Below, one piece after another: positions 57,674 to 64,000 of a stretch of DNA of 64,000 nucleotides. This stretch comes from Variovorax sp. MHTC-1 (GTDB lineage: Bacteria > Pseudomonadota > Gammaproteobacteria > Burkholderiales > Burkholderiaceae_C): positions 33,177 to 97,176 of the forward strand of contig NZ_RWKI01000017.1 in assembly GCF_003984645.1 (NCBI RefSeq), read 5' to 3'. Position 1 is the first letter of the stretch. Each line of letters opens with the position of its first letter. The position numbers and the translations under genes are program-made. The notes beneath the pieces are model-generated. The model was not told the origin of the DNA and ran no database searches. It worked only from the letters and a program-made list of their open reading frames with translations.

Positions 57674-57999
57674 CCTTCGTCGTCACCGAAGCCTGCATCC
57701 GCTGCAAGTACACCGACTGCGTGAGCGTCTGTCCGGTGGACTGCTTTCACGAGGGGCCGAACTTCCTCGTCATCGACCCTGACGTGTGCATCGACTGCGC
57801 CGTCTGCGTGCCCGAATGCCCGGTCGGCGCGATCGTCGCGGACACCGATGTGCCGACAGGGCAGGAGCGCTTCGTCGAGATGAACGCCCGCTATGCCGCG
57901 CAGTGGCCCGTCATCAGCCAGGCGCGCGAGCCCTTGCCGGACGCCGAGCAGTGGGCCACGGTGAGCGGCAAGCTGGACCATCTTTCAGAGCCCGCGTAG
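57670..57999 (+). CDS. fdxA: 7Fe ferredoxin, FdxA-type
   Basis: 109 residues, the usual FdxA length. The first cluster motif is CIRCKYTDCVSVCPVDCF, with the layout of a [3Fe-4S]/[4Fe-4S] 7Fe ferredoxin, and the second is CIDCAVCVPECPVGAI. EGPNFLVIDPDVC joins them. Typical bacterial FdxA of this kind serves as an electron carrier, here probably between the NADPH-ferredoxin reductase at the end of the operon and the flavoprotein. It starts within the last codons of the HEAT gene. Confidence 0.9.
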   Translation: MTFVVTEACIRCKYTDCVSVCPVDCFHEGPNFLVIDPDVCIDCAVCVPECPVGAIVADTDVPTGQERFVEMNARYAAQWPVISQAREPLPDAEQWATVSGKLDHLSEPA

Positions 58000-58047
58000 G
58001 CCTTTCGAATCGACAGCACCTTCCCAATCCCCACGGAGAACCAGTCC

Positions 58048-59466
58048 ATGAAGCACATCATCTTGCGAATCGGCGCGGTCCTGGCGCTTGCCCTGGCTTT
58101 TGCCCTGCCTGCCCTGGCGCGGCAGGAAGTCGTCATCGGCATCGGCACGCAGAACACGACGACGAACACCGTCACCGGCGGCGTCGTGCTCAAGGAGCTG
58201 AAGCTCATCGAGAAGCACCTGCCGAAGACCGGCAAGTACAAGGACATCGACTTCAAGCTCGACTGGCAGAACTTCACGTCCGGCCCGCCGATCACCAACG
58301 GCATGATGGCCAAGAAGCTGCAGATCGGGATGATGGGCGACTACCCGCTGCTGGTGAACGGCGCCACGGGCCAGTCGCAGGCCGGCAACGAAACGCAGCT
58401 CGTGGCCGTCATCGCGTACAACGCCTTCGGCTCCGGCAACGGCGTGGTGGTGCACAAGGATTCGCCCTACTACGACCTGGCCGAGCTCAAGGGCAAGCTG
58501 ATCTCGGTGCCTTTCGGATCGGCGGCGCACGGCATGGTGCTGCAGGCCATGCAGACCCGCGGCTGGAAGGACGACTACTGGAACCTCGTGAGCCAGAGCC
58601 CGGAGGTCGGCACGACCAACCTGCAGGAAAGGAAGATCGATGCGCACGCCGACTTCGTTCCCTTTGCGGACCTGCTTCCCTACCGCGGCTTCGCCCGCAA
58701 GATCTTCGATGGTGCCGAGACCAAGGTACCGACCTTCCACGGCGTGGTCGTGCGCAAGGACTTCGCGACGGAGTACCCCGAGGTGGTGGTCGCCTACATC
58801 AAGGCCCTGATGGAGGCCAACACCTGGGTGCGCGGCAATCCGACTGCCGCCGCCGCTAAGGTCGAGGAGTGGACCAAGATCGAGAAGGAAGTGGCCTACC
58901 TCTACCTTGGCCCCGGCGGCATCCACACGCTCGACCCCACGATCAAGCCACGATGGCTGGACACCATCAAGACCGGCCACGAGGTGCTCACCCGCCTGAA
59001 CCGCGTCAAGCCGCTGGACATCAACGCCTGGGTCGACGAGACCTATGTGCGGCAGGCCTACAAGGAACTGAAGCTCGACTACGACGCGCAGCAGCAGACG
59101 CTCGCCAACTACGACATCAGCGGAACCGATCCCCTGTGCAAGACGCCCATCACGCGTCCCAAGGAAGCCGGCGAAGTGTGGATCGAGGGCGCGGCCATCA
59201 CCGCCTACTCTTCTCCCGCGTGCACCCTGGCCGCGATCAACAAGGCTCAGAGCGAGAACAGGAAAGTCAAGGTCGCCTACCTCAACGACAAGACGCTGGG
59301 CATCAAGCTGTTCGCCGACAAGGCCTTCTATGCGGTGAGCACCAGCGATCCGCGCAAGCCGCAGATCGTGCCCTTCCTGCTGCGGAAGGATGCGCAGGCC
59401 GAGGCCGCCGCGATCGGCGGCAAGCTGGCTACCTACACCGAAGCGCTCGCCGCAGCCGGCCTCTGA
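58048..59466 (+). CDS. ABC transporter substrate-binding protein with NosL-like C-terminal extension
   Basis: 472 residues. A signal peptide (about residues 1-25, ALALAFALPALARQ) shows export to the periplasm. Residues about 28-350 are a nitrate/sulfonate/taurine-type binding protein (VIGIGTQNTTTN, LQIGMMGDYPLLVNGA, KGKLISVPFGSAAHGM). The last about 110 residues (VWIEGAAITAYSSPACTLAA, VKVAYLNDKTLGIKLFADKA, VPFLLRKDAQAEAAAIGG) resemble a NosL-type domain, but the metal-binding CGM motif is absent. This extension is unusual for the family. The ligand is unknown. It precedes the permease and ATPase genes. Confidence 0.85.
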   Translation: MKHIILRIGAVLALALAFALPALARQEVVIGIGTQNTTTNTVTGGVVLKELKLIEKHLPKTGKYKDIDFKLDWQNFTSGPPITNGMMAKKLQIGMMGDYPLLVNGATGQSQAGNETQLVAVIAYNAFGSGNGVVVHKDSPYYDLAELKGKLISVPFGSAAHGMVLQAMQTRGWKDDYWNLVSQSPEVGTTNLQERKIDAHADFVPFADLLPYRGFARKIFDGAETKVPTFHGVVVRKDFATEYPEVVVAYIKALMEANTWVRGNPTAAAAKVEEWTKIEKEVAYLYLGPGGIHTLDPTIKPRWLDTIKTGHEVLTRLNRVKPLDINAWVDETYVRQAYKELKLDYDAQQQTLANYDISGTDPLCKTPITRPKEAGEVWIEGAAITAYSSPACTLAAINKAQSENRKVKVAYLNDKTLGIKLFADKAFYAVSTSDPRKPQIVPFLLRKDAQAEAAAIGGKLATYTEALAAAGL

Positions 59467-59482
59467 CACCGAGGACCCCACG

Positions 59483-60445
59483 ATGCCCACCTCCACGCAA
59501 CGCCTGTTCCACGAAGTACCGGCGCCCAGCGCGCTCTCGGAGGCTGCGCCGGCGCGCGGGCTGGCCCGCCCGGAAGAGATCCTGCGCGCGCCGCTGCCCG
59601 TCCCGCCGTCGACCACGGTGGCACTGAGTCCGGCCGAGCGCGGCTGGCAGGTGCTGCGCCAGCATGCGCCCGCCTACCTGATGGGCGCCTGCGCGCTCAT
59701 GGGCATCGTGCTCTTCTGGCATCTCGCCACGACCTACCGGCTGGACTTCTACATCCGCTTCTCCAACATCCCGACGCCGATGGAGGTGCTTTCCAAGGTG
59801 GCCGAAGTCAACTCGTCGCCGAAGTTCATCAAGAACGTGGGCATGAGCCTGCAACGCATCTTCATCGGCTTCGCGATTGCCACGGTGCTCGGCGTCGCGC
59901 TGGGCATGCTCATCGGGCGCTACCGCCTGACGCGCAGCTTCATGTTCCCGGCGATGGAAGTCTTTCGCCCCATTCCGGCGATCGCCTGGGTGCCGATCTC
60001 CATCATGCTGTGGCCCGACAACGAGGTGAGCATCGTCTTCATCACCTTCATCGGCGCGTTCTTCCCGATCCTGCTGAACACCATCAGCGGCGTGCAGGCG
60101 GTGGATGGCGTGCTGCTGCGCGCGAGCCAGTGCCTGGGCGCGCGTGAGCGCCAGATCATGTGGTACGTGGTGCTTCCCGGTGCGGCGCCGCAGATCTTCA
60201 CCGGCCTGGCCGTGGGCATGGGCGTGGCCTGGGTTTCGCTGATCGCCGCCGAGATGATCTCCGGCCAGTTCGGCATCGGCTACTTCACCTGGGAAGCCTA
60301 TTCGCTGATCTCGTATCCCGAGATCGTGTTGGGCATGATCACCATCGGCGTGCTGGGCCTGCTGTGCAGCGGCCTCATCCGCTTCGTCGGCAAGTCGATG
60401 ATGCCCTGGCTGAGCTACGGCGCGCGCGCAGGGAGCGTTCGATGA
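59483..60445 (+). CDS. ABC transporter permease (SsuC/NrtB type)
   Basis: 320 residues from the ATG at 59483 (GAGGACC upstream); an earlier in-frame start at 59390 overlaps the binding-protein gene. About six membrane helices, the first near residues 60-80. The permease signature is present in the C-terminal half: RASQCLGARERQIMWYVVLP and GAAPQIFTGLAVGMGVAWVS, the EAA-loop that docks the ATPase. The N-terminal 50 residues are hydrophilic. Inner membrane. It overlaps the ATPase gene by 4 bp. Confidence 0.92.
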   Translation: MPTSTQRLFHEVPAPSALSEAAPARGLARPEEILRAPLPVPPSTTVALSPAERGWQVLRQHAPAYLMGACALMGIVLFWHLATTYRLDFYIRFSNIPTPMEVLSKVAEVNSSPKFIKNVGMSLQRIFIGFAIATVLGVALGMLIGRYRLTRSFMFPAMEVFRPIPAIAWVPISIMLWPDNEVSIVFITFIGAFFPILLNTISGVQAVDGVLLRASQCLGARERQIMWYVVLPGAAPQIFTGLAVGMGVAWVSLIAAEMISGQFGIGYFTWEAYSLISYPEIVLGMITIGVLGLLCSGLIRFVGKSMMPWLSYGARAGSVR

Positions 60446-61311
60446 GCGCCGACAACACCGCCCGCAAAGGGCACGTGCAGATCCGCGACGTGTCGGTGCG
60501 CTTCGGAACCAAGGGCCAGATGACCGAAGCCGCGAGCCGCGTGTCGCTGGAGGTCGAGCCCGGCGAGTTCGTCAGCATCATCGGCCCCTCGGGCTGCGGC
60601 AAATCCACGCTGCTGAACATCGTCGCCGGCTTCCTCCGGCCCAGCGAAGGCGAGGCCCTGCTCGACGGCAAGCCGATCGGCGGACCCGGTGCCGACCGCG
60701 GCGTGGTGTTCCAGCAGTACTCCCTGTTCCCGTGGATGACGGTACGCAAGAACGTCGAGTTCGGACTGAAGATGCAGGGCCTCGGACAAAACCAGCGCGA
60801 GGCGGCCGCACGCTCTCTGCTCGGCATGACCGGCCTGCTCGCGTTCGAGAACCACTACCCCGAGCAGCTGTCCGGCGGCATGAAGCAGCGCGTGGGCATC
60901 GTGCGCGCGCTGGCGACCAGCCCGCAGGTCATGTTGATGGACGAGCCCTTCGGCGCGCTCGATTCGCAGACCCGCGCGGTGATGCAGGAGATCCTCACCA
61001 ACATGTGGCAGCAGCTGCAGCTGTCGGTGCTGTTCATCACGCACGACATCGAGGAGGCGATCTTTCTTTCCGAGAAGGTCTACGTGATGACGGCGCGCCC
61101 GGGGCGCATCAAGGCCGAGATCCCGATTCCGCTGCCGCGACCGCGCACGTCCGAGATGACGGCTTCGCCCACCTTCCAGGCACTGGTGCGGCAGCTCAAG
61201 GCGCTGATCCGCGAAGAGAGCCTGGCTGCCATGGGCGGCGAGCTGGGCGGCGCCGGGCTGCAGGGCATGGACCACCACTTCGGGCGCGACGGCATGAAGG
61301 CGCTGACATGA
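60442..61311 (+). CDS. ABC transporter ATPase (SsuB/NrtD type)
   Basis: 289 residues. Walker A GPSGCGKST, Q-loop VVFQQYSLFPW, signature LSGGMKQRVGI, Walker B VMLMDEPFGALD and switch His in FITHDIEEAIFLS are all present, so it should be active. The pattern is that of nitrate/sulfonate/taurine importers. The C-terminal 50 residues after the helical end are longer than in SsuB and read HHFGRDGMKAL. It works with the preceding permease and binding protein and overlaps the next gene by 4 bp. Confidence 0.94.
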   Translation: MSADNTARKGHVQIRDVSVRFGTKGQMTEAASRVSLEVEPGEFVSIIGPSGCGKSTLLNIVAGFLRPSEGEALLDGKPIGGPGADRGVVFQQYSLFPWMTVRKNVEFGLKMQGLGQNQREAAARSLLGMTGLLAFENHYPEQLSGGMKQRVGIVRALATSPQVMLMDEPFGALDSQTRAVMQEILTNMWQQLQLSVLFITHDIEEAIFLSEKVYVMTARPGRIKAEIPIPLPRPRTSEMTASPTFQALVRQLKALIREESLAAMGGELGGAGLQGMDHHFGRDGMKALT

Positions 61312-61637
61312 GCGAAGTGCCGCAGTCTTCGGACGGACCCCGGATTCCGCTCGACATCGTCGATCACCAGGCCAGCGGCGTGCTCGAGCTTCGCTGGCAG
61401 GACGGAAGCGCAAGCCATCTGGCGCACGGGCTGCTGCGTGCGCGCTGCCGCTGCGCCGCGTGCGAGCAGGCGTACCGCGATCTCGGCAGTCATCCCGAGC
61501 CTGCCTCCTCAATCCGGCTTGTGGCCATCCACCCCGTGTCGGACAAGGGCTTGAACCTGGTGTTCTCCGACGGACACGGGCGCGGCATCTTCCCCTGGGC
61601 CTACCTGCACGAGCTGGGCCTTCCCGTTACTTCCTGA
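61308..61637 (+). CDS. DUF971 (gamma-butyrobetaine hydroxylase-like N-terminal) protein
   Basis: 109 residues, one domain. LRARCRCAACEQAYR provides four Cys-type ligands of the usual zinc-binding motif, followed by RLVAIHPVSDKGLNLVFSDG and the conserved GIFPWAYLHEL. The domain is found alone or on dioxygenases and Fe-S cluster proteins. In this operon it could aid Fe-S or flavoprotein assembly. It overlaps the ATPase gene by 4 bp. Confidence 0.9.
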   Translation: MSEVPQSSDGPRIPLDIVDHQASGVLELRWQDGSASHLAHGLLRARCRCAACEQAYRDLGSHPEPASSIRLVAIHPVSDKGLNLVFSDGHGRGIFPWAYLHELGLPVTS

Positions 61638-61653
61638 TCACCTTCGCCAGTCC

Positions 61654-62430
61654 ATGTCACAACTCGCCACCGAACGCGTGCTGCACGTCCACCACTGGAA
61701 TGACACGCTCTTTTCGTTTCGCACCACGCGCGATCCCGGGCTGCGCTTTCGCAATGGACACTTCGTGATGCTCGGATTGCCGGTCGAAGGCAAGCCGCTG
61801 ATGCGCGCCTACAGCGTGGCGAGCGCGAACCACGACGAACATCTCGAGTTCTTCAGCATCAAGGTGTCCAACGGTCCGTTGACCTCGCGCCTGCAGCACC
61901 TGAAACCCGGTGACGAAGTGATCGTCGGGCGCAAGCCGGTCGGCAGCCTGGTACTGGACGACCTGCGGCCCGGCCGCCACCTGTACCTGCTGTCCACCGG
62001 AACCGGCCTGGCGCCGTTCATCAGCATCATCCAGGATCCCGAAACCTACGAGCGATTCGAGAAGGTGATTCTGATCCACGGCGTGCGGCAGGTCAGCGAG
62101 CTGGCCTACGCCAGCTTCATCGAACAGGAGCTGCCGAACAATGAGTACATGGGCGAGATGGTGCGTGGCAAGCTGGTCTACTACCCGACCGTCACGCGGG
62201 AGCCGTTTCGCAATCAGGGCCGGCTCACCGAGATCATCGAAACTGGGCGGCTGTTCAGCGATATCGGGCTGCCGCCGCTCGACCCCGCGGTCGACCGCGC
62301 GATGATCTGTGGCAGCGCCGCGATGCTGGCCGACAGCTGCAAGCTGCTCGATGCGCGCGGCTTACGCATCAGTCCGCGCCAGGGCGAGCTGGGCGACTAC
62401 GTGATCGAACGCGCCTTCGTCGAGAAGTAG
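61654..62430 (+). CDS. fpr: Ferredoxin-NADP+ reductase
   Basis: 258 residues, the usual bacterial FPR length. FAD-binding RAYSVAS, then GPLTSRLQHLKPGDEVIV, and the NADP-binding TGTGLAPFISIIQDP, with VILIHGVRQVSELAY. The C-terminus GDYVIERAFVEK is the typical FPR ending in beta-proteobacteria. It passes electrons between NADPH and ferredoxin, so it completes an electron chain to the ferredoxins and flavoprotein of this operon. It is 16 bp after DUF971. A genome may also have another FPR elsewhere. Confidence 0.93.
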   Translation: MSQLATERVLHVHHWNDTLFSFRTTRDPGLRFRNGHFVMLGLPVEGKPLMRAYSVASANHDEHLEFFSIKVSNGPLTSRLQHLKPGDEVIVGRKPVGSLVLDDLRPGRHLYLLSTGTGLAPFISIIQDPETYERFEKVILIHGVRQVSELAYASFIEQELPNNEYMGEMVRGKLVYYPTVTREPFRNQGRLTEIIETGRLFSDIGLPPLDPAVDRAMICGSAAMLADSCKLLDARGLRISPRQGELGDYVIERAFVEK

Positions 62431-63017
62431 CGCGTCCGTGTCGAGGCTCCTGGCCTGGTACCGGTGCTGCAGTCGTTCTGGCGCGGCGTGTTGTCATGCG
62501 GGGCGTCATAGCGATGGCCGCGAGCTGCGTCGCGCGCTGTGGTCGGCGGGCCGCGAAGAGTTCTTCGACCCTCTTCGAACAGGGCAATTGCGGCGAGAAC
62601 GCCGCGCGCGTTTCGGTGATCGATAGTGACAACGTGCCGTGCTCCTCGTTCAAGCCAACAACGCAACAAAGCATAAGCACCAGAGGAACACCGTGATCGC
62701 TCAACCCGGCGCGTGCCATCCTGCGCCGCGATGCCCTGCGCTCGCGCGCCAGATGGACCCGCTTGAGTTGGTTGATGAGCGCCGAGGCGAGCATGCAGGG
62801 TGCCCGCATGCGCGAATGCCATCGATGCGCTGAGTGCCAGCGGCATCATTGCGACAAGATGCATTGCGGATGTCGATGCCTGAAGGGCTGGATCAAAGTG
62901 CCTGTTCCGGAATTTTTCTTTGGCCGGTTCTTCGCTAGCATTCGCGCCTTCGCGCATGGGTCCGCAGCGAAAGCTGCAGCGAGGCCACTGCCCTTCCCAC
63001 CTGTCTGGTCTCATCCG
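62431..63017. other. Intergenic DNA before panD, no supported gene
   Basis: About 590 bp. Frames on both strands lack ribosome sites and recognisable patterns. It should hold the promoter of panD; no clear -35/-10 pair was found. Confidence 0.55.
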
Positions 63018-63419
63018 ATGTTTCGTTCTCTGCTCAAGTCCAAGATCCACCGCGCGACAGTCACTGATTGCGAACTGCACTACGAAGGCTCCTGCGCCAT
63101 CGACGAAGACCTGCTCGATGCCGCCAATCTCGCGGAGAACGAGCAGATCCACGTCTGGAACATCAACAATGGCGAACGCTTCGTGACCTACGCGATCCGC
63201 GGCCAGCGCGGCAGCGGAATCATCTCGCTCAATGGCTCCGCTGCGCGCCGGGCTTCGGTGGGCGACCTGGTCATCATCGCCGCCTTCGGCCTCGTGCCCG
63301 AGGATCAGGTGGCCGGCCACAAGCCCAAGCTGGTGTTCGTGGACGACGCCAACCGCATCAAGGAAGAGCGCGCCCACATCCCGGTGCAGGCAGCCTCCGA
63401 CACAGCCGTCACTGCCTGA
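63018..63419 (+). CDS. panD: Aspartate 1-decarboxylase
   Basis: 133 residues. The N-terminus FRSLLKSKIHRATVTDCELHYEGSC (split here) matches PanD: the chain self-cleaves at Gly24-Ser25 in HYEGSCAID to give the pyruvoyl cofactor. Conserved INNGERFVTYAI and GDLVIIAAFGLVPE follow. It converts L-aspartate to beta-alanine for pantothenate synthesis. panB follows after 72 bp. The decayed fragment at 42229 corresponds to the middle of this gene. Confidence 0.97.
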   Translation: MFRSLLKSKIHRATVTDCELHYEGSCAIDEDLLDAANLAENEQIHVWNINNGERFVTYAIRGQRGSGIISLNGSAARRASVGDLVIIAAFGLVPEDQVAGHKPKLVFVDDANRIKEERAHIPVQAASDTAVTA

Positions 63420-63491
63420 GCACAGGGCCCGGCGCCCTGCCGCTGGCCGGCCCTCGCGGGGCGCGGCCTCTCCCTGGTGAAAGACCGACCA

Positions 63492-64000
63492 TGCATCCCG
63501 CCCCTGCCCCCAGCACGGATACGCCCTACGGCAACCTGCTGCCCGCCTCCCCGCCCTCGCTGCGCAAACCGCTGAGCCTGCCGCGCCTGGCGGAGCTGCG
63601 TGCGCGCGGCGAGAAGATCACCATGCTGACCGCCTACGACGCCACCTTCGCCGCCATGGCCGACGCGGCCGGCGTCGAATGCCTCCTGGTCGGCGACTCC
63701 GTGGGCATGGTCTGCCAGGGCCTGCGCAGCACCGTGGGCGTGACGCTGGACACGATGCGCTACCACACCGAGAGCGTCTTTCGGGGGCTGCGCCGCGTGC
63801 AGGGCACGGGCTGGCTGATCGCCGACCTGCCCTTCGGCAGCTACCAGGAATCGTGCGAGCAGGCCTTGCGCAGCGCCGCGGTGCTGATGCAGGCCGGCGC
63901 CCACATGGTCAAGCTCGAAGGCGGCGGCTGGACCACCGAGACCGTGCGCTTCCTGGTCGAACGCGGCATCCCAGTGTGCGCCCACCTCGGCCTCACGCCG
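63492..64000 (+). CDS. panB: 3-methyl-2-oxobutanoate hydroxymethyltransferase, partial
   Basis: 169 residues are visible before the right edge (about 270 expected). After a variable N-terminal tail, LAELRARGEKITMLTAYDAT and LLVGDSVGMVCQGLRSTV are PanB signatures, with the metal-binding Asp of GDS; ADLPFGSYQES and AHMVKLEGG follow. It adds a hydroxymethyl group from methylene-tetrahydrofolate to ketoisovalerate, the first committed step of pantoate synthesis. It sits downstream of panD, which supplies the other half of pantothenate. Confidence 0.97.

Noticed and set aside
62763..63017. Upstream extension of the panD frame
   Set aside because: PanD homology starts exactly at the ATG at 63018 (FRSLLKSKIHRATVT); the upstream part is Cys/Arg-rich non-coding sequence.

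Overview
GC-rich (roughly 65-70 % by eye) chromosomal DNA from a beta-proteobacterium, most likely Burkholderiales of the Comamonadaceae/Rubrivivax type. This is inferred from codon use, the panD-panB pair at the right end, the style of the sensor kinases and the ABC/ferredoxin operon. No rRNA, tRNA, CRISPR array or intact transposase was seen.

Layout. (1) 1-8.0 kb, ordinary genes: a partial PknK-like sensor kinase, a secreted cupin, a DUF302 protein, a disulfide-type flavoprotein reductase, a ClC chloride channel/antiporter, a small acidic protein, a single-domain response regulator and a SAM methyltransferase. (2) 8.5-12.6 kb: a three-gene cassette with a CHAT (caspase-like) protease, a small zinc-ribbon-like protein and a membrane protein. 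(3) 13.6-40.3 kb: a sigma-54 activator gene, then a near-consensus sigma-54 promoter, then about 16 tightly packed, mostly overlapping genes. These encode a contractile phage-tail-like particle of the extracellular contractile injection system (eCIS; Afp/PVC-like) class: sheath, tube, hub, spike, PAAR tip, gp25-like wedge, large baseplate proteins, AAA+ ATPase, DUF4255 cap protein, a beta-propeller/beta-helix fibre-like protein and a DUF4157 cargo candidate. The cargo candidate carries an HELAH zinc site and a second, caspase-like His/Cys site. (4) 40.3-42.7 kb, a scar region: an AbiE-type antitoxin with a strong palindromic operator, its decayed toxin, a 20-bp tandem repeat and a fragment of panD. 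(5) 42.7-48.2 kb: an 1837-residue fusion of GMC oxidoreductase, alpha/beta hydrolase and PhoD-like phosphatase, followed by a sensor kinase/response regulator pair and a divergent class III nucleotidyl cyclase. (6) 51.6-53.9 kb: a decayed CvpA-type gene and gene-poor DNA. (7) 53.9-62.4 kb: a GntR regulator and nine genes for an AprA/fumarate-reductase-like flavoprotein, two ferredoxins, a HEAT-repeat protein, an ABC importer, a DUF971 protein and a ferredoxin-NADP reductase. This looks like an uptake-plus-redox pathway for an unidentified anionic substrate. (8) panD and partial panB (pantothenate synthesis).

How they fit. The sigma-54 activator lies immediately upstream of a sigma-54 promoter, so the whole injection machine is probably switched on as one unit. 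The CHAT cassette next to it and the caspase-like site in the cargo suggest a protease theme in this locus. The most novel material is the eCIS locus with its control and cargo, the triple-fusion enzyme and the redox/ABC operon.
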